A stretch of DNA of 64,000 nt from Vibrio sinensis. GTDB taxonomy: Bacteria; Pseudomonadota; Gammaproteobacteria; Enterobacterales; Vibrionaceae. This document shows, piece by piece, positions 50,018-57,742 of the stretch. A model generated the notes under the pieces. That model did not search any database and had not been told where the DNA came from. It was given only the letters and a program-made list of their open reading frames with translations. A program made the position numbers and the translations under genes. Position 1 is the stretch's first letter; each line of letters begins with the position of its first letter. Where the stretch lies: contig NZ_QVMU01000023.1 of assembly GCF_003605645.1 (NCBI RefSeq), positions 88 through 64,087 of the forward strand, read 5' to 3'.

Positions 50018-50896
50018 ATGAAATGGCAAGGTATCGATGAATTTGTTCATGTTGCTGAAGCAATGAGCTTTACTCAAGCGGCGAAAAAAATGCAAGTATC
50101 AACAGCTCAGGTTAGCCGCCAAGTAACGCTGCTAGAAGAGCGCCTGAACATAAAATTGCTATATAGAACAACAAGAAAAGTATCACTAACTGAAGAAGGT
50201 GAGCTTTATTACCAGCATTGCCGAGATATATTAAATCACCTAGATGAAGCTGAGCTTTCTATTACCAACCGTCAAAGCAACCCAAAAGGAAGGATCAAGC
50301 TGACGGCTCCGGTAACATATGGCGAGTACAAAGTTTTACCTTTAATCAATGACTTCGTTGGTCTTTACCCTGAGATTGAAATCTCAGCCAATCTCACGAA
50401 CCAACAAGTCGATTTAGTTGAGGAGGGGTATGATCTTGCCATTCGACTAGGGGCCTTAAGTGACTCAAGTTTAATGGCAAAAAAACTCTCTACTCGCTCC
50501 CTTTATGTTTGCGCATCACAGGAATACATCGCAACACACGGAAAACCTACAACAATAGCAGATTTAAATACTCATAACTGCTTAGTTGGAACGCTCGATC
50601 ACTGGCATTTCAATGAAAATGGTAATTTAAAAAATTACCGGGTCTCTGGCCGATTGCACTACAACAGTGGTTTTGCGCTCGCTGACGCCGCTTTAAAATC
50701 ACAAGGCATCGTGCAATTACCAGATTACTATGTACAACAATATTTAGATGATGGGCTATTAGTTGAATTACTTGAAGAATATCGATTAGCTGATGAGGGA
50801 ATCTGGGCGCTTTATCCTTTTAATCGCCAACTTTCACCTAAAATACGACTGCTGGTCGATTATCTTGCCACACACTTAAATCAAAACCTCACTTAA
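50018..50896 (+). CDS. LysR-family transcriptional regulator
   Basis: This 292-residue regulator is probably the one controlling the adjacent alcohol/formaldehyde genes. The ATG at 50018 follows GGAGG by nine bases; an upstream in-frame ATG is less likely. The winged helix is MSFTQAAKKMQVSTAQVSRQVTLLEERLNIKLLYRTTRKVSLTEEG (shown in two parts: residues about 15-45 and 46-65). The C-terminal part (about 90-290) is the type 2 periplasmic-binding fold. The subgroup with RIKLTAPVTYGE resembles CrgA/DsdC-like regulators. It is divergently transcribed from the iron alcohol dehydrogenase. Confidence 0.93.
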   Translation: MKWQGIDEFVHVAEAMSFTQAAKKMQVSTAQVSRQVTLLEERLNIKLLYRTTRKVSLTEEGELYYQHCRDILNHLDEAELSITNRQSNPKGRIKLTAPVTYGEYKVLPLINDFVGLYPEIEISANLTNQQVDLVEEGYDLAIRLGALSDSSLMAKKLSTRSLYVCASQEYIATHGKPTTIADLNTHNCLVGTLDHWHFNENGNLKNYRVSGRLHYNSGFALADAALKSQGIVQLPDYYVQQYLDDGLLVELLEEYRLADEGIWALYPFNRQLSPKIRLLVDYLATHLNQNLT

Positions 50897-50975
50897 CATT
50901 CACCGCTTAGCAAGCAACTGACTATAGAAAAAACCACAAACGTCACTCACAAACTGAATACCCCTATCCCATATC

Positions 50976-51013
50976 AAAAGCCTCAAGCTACTTAAACGAG
51001 CAGGAGGCTTGAG
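50976..51013. terminator. Bidirectional hairpin between the LysR and DhaR-like genes
   Basis: AAGCCTC and GAGGCTT (50978-51010 region), with an overlapping CTCAAGC/GCTTGAG pairing, form a hairpin. It ends in TTTTGA on the minus strand. It lies between two convergent genes. Confidence 0.6.
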
Positions 51014-51040
51014 ATGTTGTTTACTTACGACCAGTCCCGC

Positions 51041-52735
51041 TTAAAGAGAGTATTTGATTATCTTGCGTCTAAGAGTTGAAAGGCTAATACCTAATTGCTT
51101 CGCGACCTCGGCATACTGTCGGTTGAGCACAGCGAGTGCATTCGCAATTTCTCGCTTTTCAATGTCATCCAAAGGTTGAATTGAAGTAGCAACTATTGAC
51201 ATGGCCTCAACGGAAGATGCATCAAGCAGCACACTATCTCGATGAAGAAAAGTATGCTCAATCCACTTTGAAAGTTCCGATATATTACCTGACCATACGC
51301 GCTGACGAGCATGCTCTAATAAGAGCGAATATAAGCTTTCATCGATAGCTTCACGTCTCCCATATAGCTCCGTCAGTTTTCGCTCAACAATCAGTGGAAT
51401 ATCTTCCAGTCGATTTTGCAAGTTCGGCAAGACAAGCGATGCGCCGGTAAGGTAGTAATACAAAGAGGGGCAGAATCGACGTTCATGCACAAGGTCCTCT
51501 AAGCGTTTAATTGAACTGGTTATTAAACGGAAATTCAAATTCACCGATTCATTGGTATTAATATCAAATAGCGTTTTGGTCAAAATAATGTGAGTTAAAG
51601 CCGCTTGGAGAACCCCAGGCAACAGATCTATTCTTTCAATATATAGCGTTCCGCCATTAGCCATTTCAAACTTTGATTTGGTCCCCTCACCTTCATCAGA
51701 ACCAAGCAACAATGTTGAAAGGTCTTCTTTTTTTACTGAGTGTAGGTTAACTGCGATGAATGGCCCCTCACTATAGCGCTCACAAGAGTCATGGATGGTA
51801 AGTGCTAAACTACGCTTACCCGTTCCCTCTTCTCCCATAATGTAAATCGGAGATGTATTCTTTATTGATTCTTTAGCTGCAGCGATCACTCGCTGCATGT
51901 CCGGTGATTCAGTAATATAGCGATCAAGCGTGAACGCTAATCGGTGACTTTTATCTTGTGCCGATACCATCATCTCTATCGATGAAAAATCTAACATTCG
52001 ATGCTGACTATCAATCACATTCATATGCAATTTATACTGCTGCAATTGACCAATAAAATCGAAGTCTACGTTTTCACCATCAATTGAAGTTCCCTCTGTA
52101 ATCAGATATTTGATCTTTGGCGGAAACAAAAACAAATCAAACAAGTTTGCATTAATAACATCGCTCTGCTTGATGCTGAATTGCTCAAAAAACGCCTGAC
52201 TCGCGTGAATAATAACACCATCATTATCCACCATTAAAAAACAGGCTTTACGAAAATCAATATACTGACAGTTTAAGACTTCTTTCTGTTGCTGAAGACG
52301 ATGATGGTTCATCTCAAGCAGGTAATCAGCCATCATTGTTAAGGTCACATCTGCATTTTTTAATGCTGTAGAATCCGTGTGAATATAGGTCACATAGCCT
52401 AAAACTCCACGTCTAGAGTCAGTAATGGGAACACTCATAACGGAAAGGCTCTGCTTACAGCTAAGACGGAAATGAAAAACTTCTTGAAGCCCTAATATTT
52501 CTGGCGGCCAGTAATTTCCGATGAGATGATTCTGAGTTTCAAGCAATGCTTTTATTACCTTGTTACCGCTTAGCGACAAACAAATAAACTCATGACTAAA
52601 TAGCAAAAACACCCCGTCCATCCCCATAGGTAAAGAACTGATCTTAGATATCACTTGAGCGTAATCTTCAATCAACGTCGGTGATTTTATGCCTTCTAAC
52701 CGAGAATCTTTGATACCGTAATGTAATGTGCCCAT
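51041..52735 (-). CDS. DhaR-like enhancer-type regulator, copy 2
   Basis: This 564-residue regulator has an N-terminal sensor (GAF-like, about 25-145; PAS-like, about 160-265), an AAA+ region (about 275-500) and a C-terminal Fis-type helix (LNRQYAEVAKQLGISLSTLRRKI). Walker A is intact (GEEGTGKR, 301-308). There is no GAFTGA loop: the place reads GSDEGEGTKSKFEMANGG. Walker B reads GGTLYIERID instead of the usual LDE. It therefore cannot be a normal sigma-54 activator, like E. coli DhaR, which acts on sigma-70 promoters. It starts 10 bp after its paralogue and probably controls the dha genes. Confidence 0.85.
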   Translation of the reverse strand: MGTLHYGIKDSRLEGIKSPTLIEDYAQVISKISSLPMGMDGVFLLFSHEFICLSLSGNKVIKALLETQNHLIGNYWPPEILGLQEVFHFRLSCKQSLSVMSVPITDSRRGVLGYVTYIHTDSTALKNADVTLTMMADYLLEMNHHRLQQQKEVLNCQYIDFRKACFLMVDNDGVIIHASQAFFEQFSIKQSDVINANLFDLFLFPPKIKYLITEGTSIDGENVDFDFIGQLQQYKLHMNVIDSQHRMLDFSSIEMMVSAQDKSHRLAFTLDRYITESPDMQRVIAAAKESIKNTSPIYIMGEEGTGKRSLALTIHDSCERYSEGPFIAVNLHSVKKEDLSTLLLGSDEGEGTKSKFEMANGGTLYIERIDLLPGVLQAALTHIILTKTLFDINTNESVNLNFRLITSSIKRLEDLVHERRFCPSLYYYLTGASLVLPNLQNRLEDIPLIVERKLTELYGRREAIDESLYSLLLEHARQRVWSGNISELSKWIEHTFLHRDSVLLDASSVEAMSIVATSIQPLDDIEKREIANALAVLNRQYAEVAKQLGISLSTLRRKIIKYSL

Positions 52736-52745
52736 CGTAATATCC

Positions 52746-54536
52746 TTATATTTTATCCGTCAAAATTTGACGACTTAAATCGAATTTTTTCATTTTTCGC
52801 CACAATGTTGTACGACTCATACCCAGAGCTTTCGCAGTACAAGCAGCATGACCATGATGATCTCGCCATGCCGTCAAAATGACGTTTCGCTCCGCATCAG
52901 CCATATTCATAAATGATTGTGCCTCGGACTTTTTTCTCATTCTATCTGGAAGAGAGTTTAAGGTGATCATTCCATATTCTCTTCTATGCGCAGCACTTTC
53001 TAGCGTTTGAAATACTTCTAAAAAATTCCCCGGCCAGTGGTACTCCATAAGTACGCCTAATGCCTCTTGATCAAAATGAATCGTCACTTTTTCACGAATG
53101 CAGAGCTGTTCTAGCGTTTGGTGCAAGGCTCGATGCAAGCGTGATTTATCTTGAGCTAGAGGCTTAAGTGTTAGTTCAGCGAGTGAGATTCGCATATAAA
53201 GAAGTCGATTAAGACGTGACGTTTCCCAATCGTAACCAGCCCCAGAGCAGCAGATGAGATCAGTGTTAAATGGCTGATAATTGCCATCATCATCGTTGAT
53301 GAGACCTGAGGTCAGAACTTTTAACAATGCTGTTTGTAAATCCAACGAGAGTAAGTCGATATTCTCAAAACACAGAAGCTGCCCATTGGCCGATTCAATA
53401 AGTTTAAGAAATTGCACACGCATACTAGGCGTGACTTCACTCGACGCGAAACCAGCAAGACAATCGACGGTTACTAACTTTTTTGAGTTCAACTGCTGAG
53501 CAATGTAATCAATAATATAGTGCTCACCTGCGCCAACATCTGTCGTAATAAAAAGACGCAATCCACTATTACCACGTAGAGCAACAAAACGGTCAAGGTA
53601 GCTCTGTTTTGTTACACATTGAGAAAGGACTGCCTGACGCCAATCACCGTCATGTACATTTTGCGAATCCACTCTCACAGAGCAAATACATTTATCGCCG
53701 CTATACTGACGACGAATATATGCACTCACCCTCACTTCATTGGTCTTAAAATTTAATGTCTCCGACTCAGCATCTCCTAATAGCGATGACACGCTAAATG
53801 TCGCTATACCATCGACATAAATTTTATCATTCACGCTATTTTTTCTTGCGGCACTGTTCGCATATTTGAGCTTATTGTCATCGCCAAAAACAAACACCAT
53901 TTCAGGCATGCCATCCAGAATATCTTCAAACAACATCACGTTATTTAGCGTTTTTAAAGGATAATGAGTCAATGCTTCTAAGTGGTTTTTTGCGGCTGTT
54001 AGCTGCTTTTCATTACACTGTTCAAACATAGCCATTAAGAACAAGCCACGGCTGTCATTTCTTACGGGAGCACAAACAAACGCTATATCGTGGAGGGCTT
54101 TTTTATAGGTTTCATAGTAGCTCGTTACTGCGGTTTTATTGGTCGATTTTGACATCGAAAATGCCGTAGTGCCGATCAGAGATTTATCAAAGCAAAATCC
54201 CTCTTCAATTCCCAACTCTGCCAACGGCATTTTAAGCTCTGGCGACATTTGTATTGCCACTACAACACCTTGTGTATCAAGTAAACACCAAGCACTGCTC
54301 TCACCTAGTACCGACAATAAATTCGTACTTTGTATATGATCGATATAGCTCGCTGTATGTTGATAGTTAAGTTGCACTGATTGAATCGAGATAGACTGCG
54401 TATCCCAGTTAAAGGCGCATAGCTCTTTATCTTCAAACCAAGAACAAACCAAAGGATCTTTTGATATATTTCGATTTGGCCAATTGTTTTGAATATGAAG
54501 CAACCATTTTTTGTACTTTTCACTAGAACTACGCAT
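52746..54536 (-). CDS. DhaR-like enhancer-type regulator, copy 1
   Basis: This 596-residue paralogue of the next gene has the same layout: sensor part (about 60-200 GAF-like, 205-300 PAS-like), AAA+ remnant (about 315-545) and Fis-type DNA-binding helices (HGHAACTAKALGMSRTTLWRKMKK). Walker A is lost: the place reads TTDVGAGEHYIID without Lys. There is no GAFTGA and Walker B is LLCFENIDLL. ATP hydrolysis is unlikely. The closest recognisable relative is DhaR, which DhaK and DhaL control by direct binding in E. coli. It lies downstream of gldA, beyond a terminator. Confidence 0.85.
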   Translation of the reverse strand: MRSSSEKYKKWLLHIQNNWPNRNISKDPLVCSWFEDKELCAFNWDTQSISIQSVQLNYQHTASYIDHIQSTNLLSVLGESSAWCLLDTQGVVVAIQMSPELKMPLAELGIEEGFCFDKSLIGTTAFSMSKSTNKTAVTSYYETYKKALHDIAFVCAPVRNDSRGLFLMAMFEQCNEKQLTAAKNHLEALTHYPLKTLNNVMLFEDILDGMPEMVFVFGDDNKLKYANSAARKNSVNDKIYVDGIATFSVSSLLGDAESETLNFKTNEVRVSAYIRRQYSGDKCICSVRVDSQNVHDGDWRQAVLSQCVTKQSYLDRFVALRGNSGLRLFITTDVGAGEHYIIDYIAQQLNSKKLVTVDCLAGFASSEVTPSMRVQFLKLIESANGQLLCFENIDLLSLDLQTALLKVLTSGLINDDDGNYQPFNTDLICCSGAGYDWETSRLNRLLYMRISLAELTLKPLAQDKSRLHRALHQTLEQLCIREKVTIHFDQEALGVLMEYHWPGNFLEVFQTLESAAHRREYGMITLNSLPDRMRKKSEAQSFMNMADAERNVILTAWRDHHGHAACTAKALGMSRTTLWRKMKKFDLSRQILTDKI

Positions 54537-54652
54537 ATATACTGCTCAAAAAACGAAGATAACCCATTGTAATTTTAGGGACATTTTAAGATATCTCGTT
54601 CATCAGATATTGAGAGGCGAGAATCTGTTAAATACCTCTTGGTTGACTAAAA

Positions 54653-54690
54653 TCAAAAACCTCAGCATTGCAGATGCAATCTGAGGTTTT
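54653..54690 (-). terminator. Intrinsic terminator after gldA
   Basis: Nested stems AAAACCTCAG/CTGAGGTTTT and ATTGCA/TGCAAT, with a 2-base tip, form a long near-perfect hairpin. It ends in TTTTTG on the minus strand, 18 bp past the gldA stop. Confidence 0.88.
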
Positions 54691-54707
54691 ACTTATATGT
54701 CAGCCTG

Positions 54708-55790
54708 TTATTGACCTAACTGATGTGCCGTTACAATCGCTGCAAACACTTTTTCAGCTGTCACAGGGAACGGCATGTTATGAATCGTTTCGCCCTCGGC
54801 GCAAGATGCTCTTGCAACTTCCATTAACTTATCGTTATCCAACTCTTTAACACCCATAGCGTGTAAATTAGTTGGTAAACCAACACTGTGACAGAAGTCT
54901 AGTACTGTTTGGATTTCACTGTAATCTGCATTTTCGAGCACAAGTTGAACTAATGTCCCAAACGCCACTTTTTCACCGTGTAGCAAATGGTGACACTCTT
55001 CCAGCTTAGTTAGACCATTGTGAATAGCATGTGCTCCCGCAAGACCACTTGATTCAAAACCAATACCACTTAAATAAGTATTGGCCTCAATGATGTTTTC
55101 AACCGCTGGAGTTGAGACACCCATTTCAACCGCCACTTTTGCTTTTAGACCATCCGCGAGTAGCGTCTCATAACACAATTTTGCCAGAGCTTGTGCTGAA
55201 CGCGTTGGTGCACCGCCTGCCATAGTGGTTTTGCCTGACGTCATGTTGGCACGTGCTTCAAACCATGTTGAAAGTGCATCACCCATACCAGCAACGAGTA
55301 AACGTGCAGGTGCTTTAGCAATGATGGCGGTATCCATAATCACCATGTTAGGGTTTGATGGGAATAGAAGATACTCAGAGAACTCCCCTTCCGGTGTGTA
55401 GATAACCGCTAATGCCGATGTCGGCGCATCAGTTGATGCAATTGTCGGTACAATCACAACTGGCAATTTGGAATAAAACGCAATCGCTTTAGCTGTATCC
55501 AACGTCTTACCACCACCGATACCAATGATGACATCCGCCTGAATCTCTTTTGATAAAATGATAAGGCGTTCGATTTCTTGGCGAGAACACTCACCATTAA
55601 AGCGCTCAAGCGTCACTTCAATATCATTTCCAGCAAAACTACTACTCACCGTATCTTGCGTAAGCCCCATGACGAAGTCATCAGCGATAGCAAATGGCTG
55701 ACAGCCAAAAGTAGAGACGTATTTTCCGATATTCGCTAACGCACCTTCGCCTTGGATATACTTGCTAGGAGAAATTATGATTTTGTCCAT
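54708..55790 (-). CDS. gldA: Glycerol dehydrogenase
   Basis: GldA oxidises glycerol to dihydroxyacetone with NAD+ (zinc enzyme of the iron-ADH superfamily). The 360-residue protein has NAD-binding GIGGGKTLDTAKAIAF and VPTIASTDAPTSALAV. Zinc ligands are the Asp in AGMGDALSTWFEA, His in AGAHAIHNGL and His in HLLHGEKVAFG. It starts MDKIIISPSKYIQGEGAL. It lies 25 bp after dhaKL, so the two enzymes of oxidative glycerol use are co-transcribed. Confidence 0.95.
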   Translation of the reverse strand: MDKIIISPSKYIQGEGALANIGKYVSTFGCQPFAIADDFVMGLTQDTVSSSFAGNDIEVTLERFNGECSRQEIERLIILSKEIQADVIIGIGGGKTLDTAKAIAFYSKLPVVIVPTIASTDAPTSALAVIYTPEGEFSEYLLFPSNPNMVIMDTAIIAKAPARLLVAGMGDALSTWFEARANMTSGKTTMAGGAPTRSAQALAKLCYETLLADGLKAKVAVEMGVSTPAVENIIEANTYLSGIGFESSGLAGAHAIHNGLTKLEECHHLLHGEKVAFGTLVQLVLENADYSEIQTVLDFCHSVGLPTNLHAMGVKELDNDKLMEVARASCAEGETIHNMPFPVTAEKVFAAIVTAHQLGQ

Positions 55791-55815
55791 GATGATATTC
55801 CTATTCTCAATTCGT

Positions 55816-57450
55816 TTATTTAGTCAAAGATGCGAAGACACATTCAACAGCGTAAGCGCCTGGATCTTTTGTGCCATTCAAGCTATCGCTATTTAGATAA
55901 GATGAACGTCCCGCATTTGCTTTAAGCATCACTGAAGTAGCTTCCGCGCCTTCGCGAGCCGCTGTTGCAGCTGTCTCTAAATCGTGTTCTTTCCATGAGT
56001 TTAATGCTGGGTATAGCGCATCAATCATAGTGCGATCGCCTGGTTTAGCGCCGCCATATTGCATCATACGAGCAAGACCATCTTGCAGTGCTAAGACCAA
56101 GTCTTTATTGACGGCAAAGTGGCTACCTGCCGCGGTGAAGAAAATAGATAGAAGAACACCTGATGAGCCTCCCATCACGCTAGTCAGCTTTTCACCAACT
56201 ACGTTTAAAAGAACCGATGGCTCATTAAGCGGTAAATTATTTGCGTCCAACTCTGTCAGGATCTTTCGAGCGCCCGCTGAGAAAGTTGATCCCGTATCAC
56301 CATCACCAACGATCGCATCTAAACGATTCAGTTCCGATTCTAAATCTATCAAAGTGCCACAAACGGTGCGAACCGCTACCGCAACAGCATCATTCTGGCT
56401 AGGGGTATATTCAATTTTCACCGCTTTATTTTCACACTGAATTACAGCGCGATCGCATTGAGCAATAACACCAGGCCACGCTTCTGTTGCTGTTTCAGAT
56501 TGCAGTGCCGCACGAGTTTCATCATCTAAACGCAGTAATGATAATGAAAAACCTTTCATATCAATAGCGGTCATTAAAGCTGCTGGTCCAACAAAAAATT
56601 CGGTATTTTTACCTAATTTTGATTCCACTACGGCTTTAGCAACAACGTTCATTTCGATCGGTGATAAACCACCTAGGTTGTTAATAAGAACCGCGTGCTT
56701 TTCACTAGGACGCGCTTCCAAAAGCTTGTCTGACATCAATTCAACAAAATCACGGCACTCAGCTACATCAATGGTTTCAATTCCTGCTTCACCATGAATA
56801 CCAAGACCAAGCTCTGCTTTTCCGCGAGCAATACGACCTTCACTGGTATCACCTGGTAGTGAACAACTCGTCAGTGCAATGCCTATACTTGCCGTGTTAT
56901 CAATGGCCTTTTGCGCGGCGGCTTTAACGTCAATAAGTGAAGCACCCTTTTCTGCCAAATGTCCCGCAACCTTATGCACAAACAAAGTACCTGCAATGCC
57001 ACGAGGTTTAGGATTGTTTGGAATTGAGATGTCATCATTTACGATAACTAACTCAACGTCATAACCCATCTCTTTTGCTTTTTCACACGCCAATCCAAAA
57101 TTCAGACGATCACCCGTGTAATTTTTAATAATAACTAAACAGCCTTTTTCACCCGTTACATGGATGATGGCATTCAATACGGCATCAACACTCGGCGCAG
57201 CAAAAAGGTCACCACATACCGCTGCTGTCAGCATTCCTTTACCAACAAAGCCCGCGTGAGCTGGCTCGTGGCCTGACCCGCCACCACAGATAATTGCAAC
57301 TTTGTCTTTGTTCCAATCTTTACGAGTAATGACTTTGATATCGTTATTAAAATCAAGTTTGACCAGATTGCCTAGACGCTGCGTATACAACGTGCCGTCG
57401 ATTGAATCTGATACCCATGATTCTTTTTTATTAATAATCAGCTCAGCCAC
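55816..57450 (-). CDS. ATP-dependent dihydroxyacetone kinase (fused DhaK-DhaL)
   Basis: This enzyme phosphorylates dihydroxyacetone to DHAP. In this 544-residue protein the substrate domain DhaK (about 1-335) is fused to the nucleotide domain DhaL (about 355-544), as in Citrobacter-type ATP-dependent kinases, unlike the PTS-type of E. coli. The substrate-binding motif is CGGGSGHEPAHAG and the covalent His is residue 219 in GLGIHGEAG. The Mg-ADP site is VGDGDTGSTF (381-390). The start is GTG with AAGGTG upstream, two bases after the stop of a small ORF. The protein may also signal to the DhaR-like regulators. Confidence 0.95.
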   Translation of the reverse strand: MAELIINKKESWVSDSIDGTLYTQRLGNLVKLDFNNDIKVITRKDWNKDKVAIICGGGSGHEPAHAGFVGKGMLTAAVCGDLFAAPSVDAVLNAIIHVTGEKGCLVIIKNYTGDRLNFGLACEKAKEMGYDVELVIVNDDISIPNNPKPRGIAGTLFVHKVAGHLAEKGASLIDVKAAAQKAIDNTASIGIALTSCSLPGDTSEGRIARGKAELGLGIHGEAGIETIDVAECRDFVELMSDKLLEARPSEKHAVLINNLGGLSPIEMNVVAKAVVESKLGKNTEFFVGPAALMTAIDMKGFSLSLLRLDDETRAALQSETATEAWPGVIAQCDRAVIQCENKAVKIEYTPSQNDAVAVAVRTVCGTLIDLESELNRLDAIVGDGDTGSTFSAGARKILTELDANNLPLNEPSVLLNVVGEKLTSVMGGSSGVLLSIFFTAAGSHFAVNKDLVLALQDGLARMMQYGGAKPGDRTMIDALYPALNSWKEHDLETAATAAREGAEATSVMLKANAGRSSYLNSDSLNGTKDPGAYAVECVFASLTK

Positions 57451-57452
57451 AA

Positions 57453-57635
57453 TTACACCTTTTTATTATCTGAATGTTTCGTGAGTTTTTGGTCAGGATA
57501 GGATTTGATGGTTACATCATTTTTAGAACGCGGGAAAATAGTCGCCAATTGCTTTTGCGCTTCTCCCTCACTCATTCCTAGATGACAAACAAAAATATCT
57601 TTCGCCATCTCATCGTAACTACAATCATTTTTCAT
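57453..57635 (-). CDS. Small ORF (60 residues) directly upstream of the dihydroxyacetone kinase gene
   Basis: I do not recognise this protein. It begins MKNDCSYDEMAKDIFVC and includes HLGMSEGEAQKQLATIF. It is soluble and fairly charged, with two Cys. The ATG has GAGG nine bases upstream. Its stop is two bases before the GTG start of the kinase gene, and the kinase ribosome site AAGGTG lies in its last codons, which suggests translational coupling. It follows the terminator of the CoA-transferase gene, so it would be the first gene of the dha operon. It could be a real small protein or a leader peptide. Confidence 0.55.
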   Translation of the reverse strand: MKNDCSYDEMAKDIFVCHLGMSEGEAQKQLATIFPRSKNDVTIKSYPDQKLTKHSDNKKV

Positions 57636-57701
57636 TCGCCGTTACCTCATAGAGCTGCTTCCGCGCTTTGTCATTGTTGGCATGGCTCATAGCAGCATAA
57701 T

Positions 57702-57735
57702 GAAAAAGAATCCCGGCCTCTTTCGAAGCCGGGAG
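57702..57735 (-). terminator. Intrinsic terminator after the CoA-transferase gene
   Basis: A TCCCGGC (57711-57717) and GCCGGGA (57728-57734) stem has a 10-base loop and is followed on the minus strand by TTCTTTTTCA. It lies just past the CoA-transferase stop and separates that operon from the dha operon. Confidence 0.85.
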
Positions 57736-57742
57736 TAAGTCG

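Noticed and set aside
57636..57742. Sigma-54 promoter before the dha genes
   Set aside because: No GG-N10-GC element is seen, and the DhaR-like regulators lack the GAFTGA loop.
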